A DNA stretch of 12,873 nt, from contig DYBQ01000066.1 of assembly GCA_019418545.1 (NCBI GenBank), positions 1 through 12,873 of the forward strand. The letters are read 5' to 3'. This stretch comes from Clostridiales bacterium (GTDB lineage Bacteria > Bacillota > Clostridia > Oscillospirales > Acutalibacteraceae). The notes below the pieces were generated by a model that did not search any database, had not been told where the DNA came from, and saw only the letters and a program-made list of their open reading frames with translations. A program made the position numbers and the translations under genes. Of this stretch, positions 1 to 7,268 are shown piece after piece; position 1 is the stretch's first letter; every line of letters starts with the position of its first letter.

Positions 1-353
1 TCATCCTGGCCACCCATGTGGTTTCTGATGTGGAGTATATTGCCCGGGAGGTGCTGCTCATTGACCGGGGGCATTTGGTCATGCGGGGCACCCCTGCCGA
101 AATCCTCGGGAAAATGGAGGGGAAGGTGTGGCAGCTCCATGTCACTCCCGAACAGCTTCAAAAAGTGCAGGAGCAGTACATCGTCACCAACATTCTTGGG
201 GAAAAGGACGGCCTTTTGGCGGTAAAGGTGGTGGCAGAGAAAAAACCGGACGCTTACGCCTGTACTCCGGCGCTGGCCACACTGGAAGATGTCTATTTGA
301 GCTTGTTTGACGAGGAAAAGGACGGTGACATCTATGCGCCTGTTCCAGTATGA
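1..353 (+). CDS. ABC transporter ATP-binding protein, C-terminal part (gene begins outside the window)
   Basis: Reading from base 3 gives about 116 residues ending at TGA 351-353. It begins within the nucleotide-binding domain at ILATHVVSDVE, where His (bases 15-17) is the switch (H-loop) histidine. The segment that follows, VLLIDRGHLVMRGTPAEIL, is the usual end of an ABC ATPase core. About 75 further residues form a C-terminal extension ending in a TLEDVYL motif, typical of ATPases of the CcmA/ABC-2 type that work with separate membrane permeases. Walker A, the signature and Walker B lie to the left of the window. The gene overlaps the following permease by 20 bp, so the two are almost certainly cotranscribed and form one transporter. 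The ABC ATPase call is secure; the substrate cannot be told. Confidence 0.93.
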   Translation, partial: ILATHVVSDVEYIAREVLLIDRGHLVMRGTPAEILGKMEGKVWQLHVTPEQLQKVQEQYIVTNILGEKDGLLAVKVVAEKKPDAYACTPALATLEDVYLSLFDEEKDGDIYAPVPV

Positions 354-2748
354 ATGGAGAAAGCTGGCAAGCTGCCGTCTGCTGTTTTTTTTGCTGGCTC
401 TGCTTTTTGCCGGAAATGCCTATCTTTTCTACAGTCAAACCCAAAAGCGGGAGTATGCCCCGCTAAATGGCTCTGCTTATGAGGAGCTTGCAGAAAAATA
501 TGCAGCTATGAAGCCCGAAGACGCTTTGCAGGAGGCTTTAAAGCTGGAATCCAATTTGAGTATTGTCAGTTTTGTGGAAATGTTCCGCCAAAACGGGGCA
601 ATAGGGTTTGAAGGCCAAACGGAGCAGGAAGCTGTCCAGACCATGCTGGACGGCAGCCCTTTTCCTATGGAATATGATGCGTTTATGGAGGAATATGGGC
701 AGTATTTGGACAATCCCGAGAAGGTTTTTGAAATTACGCTGGCCCTTTCCACCCTCAAGGAGCAGCTGAACCATATAGTCCAGTATCCTGATTATATCCT
801 TTCCATGGCGGAAAAGCGGGACGAAATGAAAAAAGCGTCCATCTTCAACAAGCCTGGGACGTTTTCCTATCGGAACATTGAAAAAACCCCGGAGGATTTT
901 AAAGGGCTGGAAAATCTTACTTTGACCATTGGGCCGGAAAATTTTCTTCTGGCCATTTCCACCTATTCCGGCGCTGATTTTTGCATTGTCCTGCTGCTTT
1001 TGCTCTTGTGTATTTATTTGTTTTCTCAGGAAAAGGAAAAGGGGCTCTCGCGGTTTATCCGCACCATGCGTCAGGGGCGTTTTTCAACAGCCCTTTCCAA
1101 GCTGCTGGTTCTGCTTGTTTGGGCTGCGGCGCTGTGCGTCCTGTTTTATGGCACGGTGCTTATAGTGGCCGCCTCTGTCTATAACTTTGGTGACCTTTCC
1201 CGGATGATTCAGTCCCATCCTTCCTTCCGGGGTGCCAGTATCCCCATGAATATTGTCCAGTATCTTGCGGCGGTGTTTTTGGAGAAGGCCATGGTCGTTT
1301 TAGCGTGTGCGCTGGTGTTTTCGGTTGTTTTTTCCCTGTTTTCAGGCATCAAGACCATCGCTGTCCTTTTGGCAGCTTTCTTTGCCGCCGAATATGCCGC
1401 TTATGTTTTGATTGCGCCGCAATCGTATCTCAACATTCTCAAATATCTCAACTTTTTTGCTTTTACCGATTCCTATTCCCTGTTTGCCCAATATTACAAT
1501 ATCAATCTGTTTGGATTCCCGATTTCCCGCATTGCCAGTGTTGTTTGCTGTTTGGTGCTTGTCATCACACTCATGCCGGCACTCTATTTCCTTTTTAACC
1601 GGCGGGAATGGGCCTTCGCGTTTTCCCTTCCCAAATGGCACAGCAAAAAGCTTCGTCCCATCCGTGGGGCAGCCAGCCTGCTGCGGCAGGAGGGGTTTAA
1701 AACTTTTATTTCCAACAAAGGCTGGGTTTTCGTGGCAGCCGCTTTGATAGCGGCGGTTTATATGGTGGATACCAGTACACTGTATATGGATTTTGACAAC
1801 AGTGTTTATTGGTCCTATGCGGAAATGATGGAGGGGCCGGTAGATGAGGAGCACGAGGAGATTTTACAGAGAGAAGCCGACCGTTTTTCGAACATCAGCC
1901 AGGAAATCCAGCAGGTACAGGCTGCTTATGAAAGCGGGAGCCTGAGCAGCAGTGATTATTATACCAAAATGCAGGAGCTGAATTCTTTTGATGACAGGAC
2001 AAAAGCATTCAGCCAGGTACAGGCCCAATTTTACCGGCTTCAGGCTTTGGAAGAGGAAACCGGCCGGGAGCTGTCCTTTGTAAACAAGCTGCAAACCAAC
2101 TATGTTTTTCAAAATACCATGCGCTCGTTTATAACAGCGGCTTTGTTTTCGTTTTTGCTCATTCTCTCCCTCAGCAGCTTTTACCCCTCAGACTATCAGT
2201 CCGGCATGGCATCACTTTTGGGCAGTATGAAGTATGGCCGGGAAAAGCTGATGCTGTATCGGATGGGGTATGCAGTTTTGACAGCAATCGGGCTGCTGAC
2301 GATTTTGACGGTGCCGCATATCATTACCATTACAGCCCGGTATGGATGGTTCGATTTCTCAGTGCCTGTCCAGAGTATTGAGGAATATGGGTATCTTTCC
2401 TGGAATTTGACAGTGGGGCAGTTTCTTCTCCTCAACCTGATTTTCCAGTACATCACCGCTGCCATATTGGCGTTGGTGGTTTTGGCGATTTCCAACTGTG
2501 TCAAAAGTCAGAGCCTTACGATATTGGCCTGCTGTATGCTGGTTTTGTTCCCGCTGGTACTAAAGCTGGCAGACGTTTCGGCGCTGGACTGGTGTACGCT
2601 GACCAATGGGCTGATGATTTTTAATGGTTTTCAAAGCCACGATTTTCAGGAAAACATGATATATTATATGGGATTGCTGCTGGTGGGTGCAGTCTGCTTT
2701 TTCATTACGCAAAAGGCCTTTTCTTCCAAAAAGCAGCGCCTTTCCTAA
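334..2748 (+). CDS. ABC-2 type transporter permease with two fused halves
   Basis: This is an 804-residue integral membrane protein, the membrane partner of the ATPase it overlaps. I chose ATG 334 because GAGGAAAAGG (312-321) lies at suitable distance; an in-frame TTG at 307 has no ribosome site. The protein looks internally duplicated. Half 1 has a membrane segment at about residues 14-33, an outside region to about 210, then a cluster of segments at about 215-232, 256-283, 318-360 and 400-421. Half 2 repeats this: a segment at about 463-478, an outside region (480-595) with a charged, probably coiled-coil stretch at 503-575, then segments at about 597-616, 645-668, 697-720, 726-746 and 776-792. 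SQEKEKGLSRFIRTMRQGR after one segment matches SDYQSGMASLLGSMKYGRE in the other half. ABC-2 permeases export lipids, peptides or drugs, or act on the envelope; the substrate is unknown. Confidence 0.88.
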   Translation: MRLFQYEWRKLASCRLLFFLLALLFAGNAYLFYSQTQKREYAPLNGSAYEELAEKYAAMKPEDALQEALKLESNLSIVSFVEMFRQNGAIGFEGQTEQEAVQTMLDGSPFPMEYDAFMEEYGQYLDNPEKVFEITLALSTLKEQLNHIVQYPDYILSMAEKRDEMKKASIFNKPGTFSYRNIEKTPEDFKGLENLTLTIGPENFLLAISTYSGADFCIVLLLLLLCIYLFSQEKEKGLSRFIRTMRQGRFSTALSKLLVLLVWAAALCVLFYGTVLIVAASVYNFGDLSRMIQSHPSFRGASIPMNIVQYLAAVFLEKAMVVLACALVFSVVFSLFSGIKTIAVLLAAFFAAEYAAYVLIAPQSYLNILKYLNFFAFTDSYSLFAQYYNINLFGFPISRIASVVCCLVLVITLMPALYFLFNRREWAFAFSLPKWHSKKLRPIRGAASLLRQEGFKTFISNKGWVFVAAALIAAVYMVDTSTLYMDFDNSVYWSYAEMMEGPVDEEHEEILQREADRFSNISQEIQQVQAAYESGSLSSSDYYTKMQELNSFDDRTKAFSQVQAQFYRLQALEEETGRELSFVNKLQTNYVFQNTMRSFITAALFSFLLILSLSSFYPSDYQSGMASLLGSMKYGREKLMLYRMGYAVLTAIGLLTILTVPHIITITARYGWFDFSVPVQSIEEYGYLSWNLTVGQFLLLNLIFQYITAAILALVVLAISNCVKSQSLTILACCMLVLFPLVLKLADVSALDWCTLTNGLMIFNGFQSHDFQENMIYYMGLLLVGAVCFFITQKAFSSKKQRLS

Positions 2749-2790
2749 CCAAAAGGAAGGGCGGTGCCAGTGCCGCACGTTTCCCAAAAA

Positions 2791-2831
2791 AGAGTCTGCA
2801 AAGGTAATGGGCTTTTGCAGGCTCTTTTTTT
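2791..2831 (+). terminator. Intrinsic terminator after the ABC-2 operon
   Basis: A 12-bp stem (2791-2802 with 2814-2825, one G-T pair) encloses an 11-nt loop and is followed directly by a run of seven T ending at 2831. It lies 43 bp after the permease stop and just before the MATE promoter, so it separates the two transcription units. Confidence 0.9.
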
Positions 2832-2837
2832 GAATGA

Positions 2838-2866
2838 TTGCAGGGCGGGCCAGTGTGTGGTACAAT
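2838..2866 (+). promoter_or_regulatory. Sigma-A promoter of the MATE gene, extended -10
   Basis: The -35 is TTGCAG (2838-2843), followed by a 17-nt spacer and the -10 TACAAT (2861-2866), with TGG just before the -10 giving an extended -10. The expected start near 2873 would give a leader of about 30 nt. The arrangement closely resembles the promoter at 4326-4354. Confidence 0.75.
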
Positions 2867-2902
2867 CGACAGAAGAAAATTGTGTAAAAGGAAGAGGTTC
2901 AC

Positions 2903-4255
2903 ATGAAAGGTGATTTGACACAGGGGCCTGTTATGCGCTCGATGCTGCGCTTTGCCATCCCCATGTTTTTGGGGAACCTGCTGCAGCAGTGCTATAATTT
3001 TGCGGACACGTTGATTGTTGGGCAGGTTTTGGGAGCCAATGCGCTGGCGGCAGTAGGCTCGGCATTTACGCTGATGACATTTTTAACCTCGATTCTGCTG
3101 GGGCTGTGCATGGGAAGCGGCGCGGTGTTTTCTATCCGATTTGGACAACGGGACGAGGAAGGGCTGAAAGAAGGAATTTGTACTTCATTTGTGCTGATTG
3201 GAAGCCTTACCATTCTTTTAAATGTGCTGGTTTTTGTGCTGCTTGATTGGATTCTGGTTTTTTTACAGGTACCGGCCGAAGTGTGGGACTTGATGCGGGA
3301 GTATCTGGCGGTGGTGTTTTGGGGGATTACGGCAACATTTTTTTATAACTATTTTGCCTCTCTTCTTCGGGCTGTGGGAAACTCCATCATTCCGCTGATT
3401 TTTTTGGCAGTGTCCGCTGTGGTGAATATCGGCCTTGATTTGTGGTTTGTGCTGGGGCTTGGGCGGGGAGTAGCCGGTGCGGCAGAAGCAACCGTGTTGG
3501 CGCAATATCTGTCCGGGCTGGGAATTATGGCCTATACCTTCCTCAAGTTTCCCTCATTGCGGGTGAGCCGCAGGCATTGGAAAATTCGCTGGGCCTGTGT
3601 GCGGGAAATCTCCAGTTTTTCTCTTCTTACCTGCGTGCAGCAGTCGGTCATGAATTTGGGAATCCTGCTGGTACAGGGGCTGGTAAACAGCTTTGGGCCT
3701 ACAGTCATGGCAGCTTTTGCCGCGGCAGTAAAAATTGATGCCTTTGCCTATATGCCGGTACAGGATTTCGGCAATGCGTTTTCCACCTTCATTGCACAAA
3801 ATTATGGGGCACAAAAAGAAGAACGCATCAAATCGGGACTAAAGGGGGCGGTACTCACTGCGTTTCTCTTTTGTATAGGGGTGTCGGCAATCATCTGGCT
3901 GCTGGCACGGCCCCTGATGCTTTTGTTTGTAAGCCCCCAGGAGACAGCGATTATCAGCGAAGGTATGCGGTATTTACATATAGAAGGCTCTTTTTATTGG
4001 GGAATCGGCTGCCTGTTTTTATTATATGGCTTTTACCGTGCTATGGGGAAGCCAGGCATGTCGGTTGTCCTCACAGTCATTTCTCTGGGAACCCGTGTGG
4101 CGCTGGCCTATCTTTTGTCGGCAATCCCTGCCATTGGCGTTGTGGGAATTTGGTGGTCTGTGCCCATTGGCTGGATTTTGGCAGATGCAGCTGGGATGGG
4201 GTATTATTTCTTACGAAAAAAACATTTATTAACAAAAAGCTCATCATCAAATTAA
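2903..4255 (+). CDS. MATE family efflux transporter
   Basis: This 450-residue protein is of standard length for the multidrug and toxic compound extrusion family, which uses an Na+ or H+ gradient to export cationic drugs and metabolites. The N-terminal stretch LTQGPVMRSMLRFAIPMF, then GNLLQQCYNFADTLIVGQ and GANALAAVG, is the typical start of clostridial MATE proteins. About twelve hydrophobic segments fall into two similar halves; the second half starts near residue 230 with SSFSLLTCVQQSVMNLG, which mirrors the first helix. The start ATG 2903 has a strong site, AAAGGAAGAGG (2887-2897). The gene has its own promoter and sits alone between a terminator and the leader of the secreted protein. 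No clear terminator follows it. The family is sure; the substrate (drug or own metabolite) cannot be told. Confidence 0.93.
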   Translation: MKGDLTQGPVMRSMLRFAIPMFLGNLLQQCYNFADTLIVGQVLGANALAAVGSAFTLMTFLTSILLGLCMGSGAVFSIRFGQRDEEGLKEGICTSFVLIGSLTILLNVLVFVLLDWILVFLQVPAEVWDLMREYLAVVFWGITATFFYNYFASLLRAVGNSIIPLIFLAVSAVVNIGLDLWFVLGLGRGVAGAAEATVLAQYLSGLGIMAYTFLKFPSLRVSRRHWKIRWACVREISSFSLLTCVQQSVMNLGILLVQGLVNSFGPTVMAAFAAAVKIDAFAYMPVQDFGNAFSTFIAQNYGAQKEERIKSGLKGAVLTAFLFCIGVSAIIWLLARPLMLLFVSPQETAIISEGMRYLHIEGSFYWGIGCLFLLYGFYRAMGKPGMSVVLTVISLGTRVALAYLLSAIPAIGVVGIWWSVPIGWILADAAGMGYYFLRKKHLLTKSSSSN

Positions 4256-4269
4256 ACAAAATTTGTTTA
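4253..4269. repeat. AT-rich palindrome at the end of the MATE gene
   Basis: The arms TAAACAAA and TTTGTTTA (8 bp, perfect) flank a single A. The left arm includes the MATE stop codon. The centre is too tight for a strong hairpin and no T run follows, so it looks more like a dyad protein site than a terminator. It lies 14 bp upstream of the TTGACA at 4284. Confidence 0.5.
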
Positions 4270-4283
4270 CCGATTGAGAATAC

Positions 4284-4313
4284 TTGACACGGATGTCTGA
4301 AATGTATACATCC
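4284..4313 (+). promoter_or_regulatory. Candidate upstream promoter of the secreted-protein gene with overlapping dyads
   Basis: A perfect -35 TTGACA (4284-4289) is followed by TATACA (4305-4310, 15-nt spacer) or ATACAT (4306-4311, 16-nt spacer, TGT before it). The -10 area lies in a perfect 10-bp palindrome, ATGTATACAT (4302-4311), and also in a wider inverted repeat, GGATGT/ACATCC (4291-4296 and 4308-4313). This arrangement would suit a repressor or MerR-like activator; which protein binds is unknown. Confidence 0.45.
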
Positions 4314-4325
4314 CGTTGGATTTGC

Positions 4326-4354
4326 TTGCAATGGAAAATTCTGGGTGATACAAT
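4326..4354 (+). promoter_or_regulatory. Sigma-A promoter of the secreted-protein gene, extended -10
   Basis: The -35 is TTGCAA (4326-4331), the spacer is 17 nt, and the -10 is TACAAT (4349-4354) preceded by TGA, an extended -10. A start near 4361 would give a leader of about 97 nt that begins inside the left arm of the inverted repeat 4355-4429. Confidence 0.75.
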
Positions 4355-4429
4355 AAACCTTGTCCAAACATGCTTCGCTATATGAGGTGATAATAACTGA
4401 AAAATATGGCGGCATCAAGGACAAGGTTT
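4355..4429 (+). promoter_or_regulatory. Long-range inverted repeat in the 5' leader
   Basis: AAACCTTGTCC (4355-4365) and GGACAAGGTTT (4419-4429) are perfect 11-bp complements separated by 53 nt. Transcripts from the promoter at 4326-4354 would start inside the left arm and keep at least 7-8 bp of the stem. The right arm runs into a T-rich stretch (4427-4437) and ends 12 nt before the ribosome site. It could be a 5' stabilising stem, an attenuator or a regulated leader. The pairing is seen; the role is inferred. Confidence 0.55.
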
Positions 4430-4441
4430 GTTTTATTATGA
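4406..4441 (+). CDS. Possible 11-residue leader peptide
   Basis: ATG 4406 opens MAASRTRFVLL and stops at TGA 4439-4441, 16 nt before the main gene. A GAGGTGAT stretch lies upstream (4385-4392), a rather long 13 nt away. Its codons cover the right arm of the leader inverted repeat, so translation would open the stem. There is no other support; it may be a chance ORF. Confidence 0.2.
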   Translation: MAASRTRFVLL

Positions 4442-4457
4442 CAGAGGAGGTAAAAAC

Positions 4458-7079
4458 ATGTTCAAGAAAAGCAAGAGACTTCTTGCTGGTTTGCTGGCTG
4501 TTTTAATGGCGGCTTCTGCGGCACAGAGCCTGGCATTTGCAGCGGAAACCGAAGAGACTGCAGGACAAGCTGTCACTGTGATGGCTGAATCTCAGCTGCA
4601 AAACGGTACTGCTGTTATTCCCAGTGGTGCAGATGCTAACACCGTGAATGAGATTCTCAGCAAAGCCCTCATTGCCAACTATGACGAAACCGGTACAAAG
4701 GAATGGGAATACTACTGTACCGGTAAAAACGGTTTGCTGACCAACGATGCTTGGGGCTCCATTGCCGGATTTACCAGTGAAAAGAAGGTAGTATTTGTGC
4801 CAACTACCTTTACCCACCCCGCTTTGGCCGACAATGGAGACGGAGACTATCAGGTGCGCTTGGCCGGAACGGATATGGCAGTTACCCTGACCAAAACAGC
4901 GAAGCTGACTTCTTCCATCACATTGAATGAAGGCTGCACCGTAACCCTGCCTTATCATGAGGATTTGACCGTCAATTATGATGCACTGCGTACCGCTATT
5001 TTCAATACGGTAGTCGCTTCCTCCACCCCAGAACTGTCTGCCGGTGATGTAACCATTGAATATTATGCAACCGCAGACAGCGGCTCGCTCGGCGACATGG
5101 GCAAAGCCTGGATGCCTTTGGAGGGCGGCAAGGATGGTATGCTGACCTATCCCGCAATTTCCAATGGCGAGCAGAAAATTCGCATCAGCTATGCGGGAAC
5201 CGACACGGTTTATGGTACTTCTGCCGAAGTCGCTGTTACCATTGCAGAGCGCCCCGAGGCTGATATCACCTTTAACGATGGCCCCTATCAGGCTATGATA
5301 ACGGTAAAGCAGGATTTGTCTGTCAACTATGACGCACTGCGCCAGGCTATCTTTTCTGCAATTGTCAAGTCCTCCAACCCCGAACTGACAGTGAACGACG
5401 TGACGATTGAGTATTATGCAACCGCAGACAGCGGCGCTGTAGGCGGCTTGGGCAAAGCTTGGATGCCTTTGGAAGGCGGAAAAGATACGCTGAGCTATCC
5501 TGCTATTTCTGCCGGTGAGCAGAAGATTCGTATTATGTGGGGAGGAAGCCAGAACTATGCTCCTACCACAAAGGAATTTACGGTTACCATTACGGAGCGG
5601 GAGCAGGTACAGTTCAATTTGAATGAAGGCCCCTATGAAGTGGGAATGGTGTTTGATAATGTGCAGGGCTATGACTACAATGCCACCGCTTCTGCCATTT
5701 ATAACGCCGTAGTTGCTTCCACCACACCTGCTGACTCTGATGCAGAAGTGACAGTGGAATACAATGCTGACCCCACCGGTATTACCAATACCTTTAAGCC
5801 CCTGGATTATACCGGCTTGGGCGGACTGGTCAAGTTTGGCACCGGCGATTGGGAAATCCGCATCTCTGCTGCAGATACCCAGGCATATCGTGGAAATTCC
5901 GTCGTGGTAAAGGTCACTACGACTGATAACCGTTTGGCCAGCACAGTTGCCTGCAAGGAAGGCGCTTCCATTACTTATAATATGGATGCCAATATTATGA
6001 AACAGGCTCTGTTTGATAGTGTGATTGACTGGGAGAATTCCACACTGCCTGCCAAAGAAACCCTGAGCATTGACAATTTTACTTTTGAGTACTATGGTGA
6101 AAACGTTCTGACCGACAACATTAACGGCGGCGTTAAGCAGTGGGCTCCTGTAGAGGGCGGCACGGTTACACTTTTGAACTATCCGCAGATGGGTGCCGCG
6201 GACAGCCAGCAGATTCGGATTACTTTTAAGGGAAATGCCGACTATCGTCCTTCCAATGCAGCCGAAGGCACAGTGGCTGTGAACAAGGCAAAGGTTAGTG
6301 TAAAGGTGAATTCCACAAACATCTATGCCGATGAGCAGCTGCCTGCTAATTTTGTTACCACTGACCCTGCTGATAAATTTGATGTCTACACCATTTATGC
6401 AGGTACTACCAGTAATGTAACAACCAGCTTGTATCTGGATTTGCCGGAGCGCTACACCAACAATGCGGTTCTGAAGATTCTGGACCCTGTGGTGGAAGCC
6501 ATCAGCGGAAAAACCTTTACCCAGATGCTTAATGACGGCGTAACAGTCGGAGAGCTCCGTAAGCTGTTCAGCACCCAGGAGCTGCTGGATTTGCTGGACA
6601 AGCTGAACATTGACACCGGTACCTTTGGCCAGATTCTGAGCATTATCAACGGTTTGCCCTCTATTGTCGATACACTGCGGATTTCCTTTGGTACCCCTAA
6701 CCGGGCGGGACTGTATACGGTAGCCGCTGTTACCGACAACAAAAACTATGAAACCGGCGTAGGCATTGGCTTCCTGCTGGTAAAAATGCGTCTGTCCGGC
6801 TCCAAGCTGACCTGGAATCAGGAAATTTCCGGCGGAAAGCTGACTGCTGAGCAGGCTAAGAATTTTGACTTTGGTGCAACGCTTTCTTATAATGGAGATG
6901 TAACTGTAAGCCAGGAAAATGTACATTATCTGTATTCCGGCTTTACCAGCAACTGGAGAATTTATTCCAGCACCACCACACCTCCCACAGAGCCCGGCAG
7001 CTATGTTGTAACGGTTGTCACACTGGGCGGCAACTATTTGGCAGCTCCCATTACCCGGACCTTCCAGATTACCAAATAA
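4458..7079 (+). CDS. Secreted multi-repeat protein with Ig-like/MBG-like beta domains
   Basis: This 873-residue protein starts at ATG 4458 behind the excellent site AGAGGAGG (4443-4450). A Sec signal peptide is clear: MFKKSKR, a hydrophobic core at 8-27, and likely cleavage after AFA (about 28). Five repeats of about 104-117 residues follow at roughly 40-148, 152-265, 269-381, 384-489 and 493-608. Each has a helix-like segment (IFNTVVASSTPE and relatives), an EYY motif, a G-W-P-EGG block and a closing IRI strand. Repeats 2 and 3 are the most alike. A sixth domain (609-778), which opens like MBG/YDG-type domains, has a helical insertion near 668-742. A last beta-rich domain (779-873) ends in FQITK. 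I see no LPXTG, SLH, choline-binding or C-terminal membrane anchor, so it is probably released or held non-covalently. Codon use suggests high expression. It could be an adhesin or envelope scaffold; the function is unknown. Confidence 0.85.
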   Translation: MFKKSKRLLAGLLAVLMAASAAQSLAFAAETEETAGQAVTVMAESQLQNGTAVIPSGADANTVNEILSKALIANYDETGTKEWEYYCTGKNGLLTNDAWGSIAGFTSEKKVVFVPTTFTHPALADNGDGDYQVRLAGTDMAVTLTKTAKLTSSITLNEGCTVTLPYHEDLTVNYDALRTAIFNTVVASSTPELSAGDVTIEYYATADSGSLGDMGKAWMPLEGGKDGMLTYPAISNGEQKIRISYAGTDTVYGTSAEVAVTIAERPEADITFNDGPYQAMITVKQDLSVNYDALRQAIFSAIVKSSNPELTVNDVTIEYYATADSGAVGGLGKAWMPLEGGKDTLSYPAISAGEQKIRIMWGGSQNYAPTTKEFTVTITEREQVQFNLNEGPYEVGMVFDNVQGYDYNATASAIYNAVVASTTPADSDAEVTVEYNADPTGITNTFKPLDYTGLGGLVKFGTGDWEIRISAADTQAYRGNSVVVKVTTTDNRLASTVACKEGASITYNMDANIMKQALFDSVIDWENSTLPAKETLSIDNFTFEYYGENVLTDNINGGVKQWAPVEGGTVTLLNYPQMGAADSQQIRITFKGNADYRPSNAAEGTVAVNKAKVSVKVNSTNIYADEQLPANFVTTDPADKFDVYTIYAGTTSNVTTSLYLDLPERYTNNAVLKILDPVVEAISGKTFTQMLNDGVTVGELRKLFSTQELLDLLDKLNIDTGTFGQILSIINGLPSIVDTLRISFGTPNRAGLYTVAAVTDNKNYETGVGIGFLLVKMRLSGSKLTWNQEISGGKLTAEQAKNFDFGATLSYNGDVTVSQENVHYLYSGFTSNWRIYSSTTTPPTEPGSYVVTVVTLGGNYLAAPITRTFQITK
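4911..6281 (+). repeat. Tandem array of four clear protein-domain repeats (a fifth, diverged copy precedes it)
   Basis: Copies lie at about 4911-5252, 5262-5600, 5607-5924 and 5934-6281, with a diverged copy at about 4575-4901. Copies 2 and 3 (period 351 bp, 117 codons) remain alike at DNA level, for example the block starting TATTATGCAACCGCAGACAG at 5061 and again at 5412, and the codons for GKAWMPLEGGKD. Copies 4 and 5 keep the pattern but not the sequence. This points to a recent duplication of one unit within an older array. Confidence 0.85.
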
Positions 7080-7096
7080 GCACATTTTGTCAAGAA

Positions 7097-7136
7097 AAAA
7101 ATCCCGTTCTCCCTATGCTGGGGGAACGGGATTTTT
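7097..7136. terminator. Terminator of the secreted-protein gene, usable in both directions
   Basis: A 17-bp stem (7097-7113 with 7120-7136, one G-T pair) has a 6-nt loop, an A run on the left and a T run on the right. It lies 17 bp after the stop codon. The A and T runs allow it to stop transcription from either side. Confidence 0.9.
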
Positions 7137-7198
7137 GATTTTACTGCGATACGAAGGAGAAATGTGATTCTCCCTTTATAAAATAAGAGAAAATATAC

Positions 7199-7246
7199 AA
7201 AACAAAGGCCGCTTCCCATTATCTAATGGGAAGCGGCCTTTGTTTT
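7199..7246. terminator. Terminator of the ABC exporter operon, usable in both directions
   Basis: An almost perfect hairpin: 7199-7221 pairs with 7224-7246 (about 22 bp with a 4-nt effective loop). T-rich tails lie on both strands, TTGTTTTT on plus and TTTTGTATATTTT on minus. It lies 22 bp beyond the stop of the minus-strand exporter gene. A weaker hairpin, GGAGAA/TTCTCC (7156-7173), sits between the two terminators. Confidence 0.9.
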
Positions 7247-7268
7247 TATGATAGGCTTTTGCTATCGG

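Noticed and set aside
4355..4429. Inverted repeat as the ends of a miniature transposable element
   Set aside because: The unit is only 75 bp, has no target-site duplication that I can see, and its arms fit the transcript start and the ribosome-site spacing better.
4503..7085. An open frame of about 860 codons on the minus strand, antisense to the secreted protein
   Set aside because: It has no suitable ribosome site or promoter, an odd Cys/Gly/Ile-rich composition and no recognisable domain. It is explained by the biased codon use and repeats of the real gene, which avoid codons that would read as stops on the other strand.
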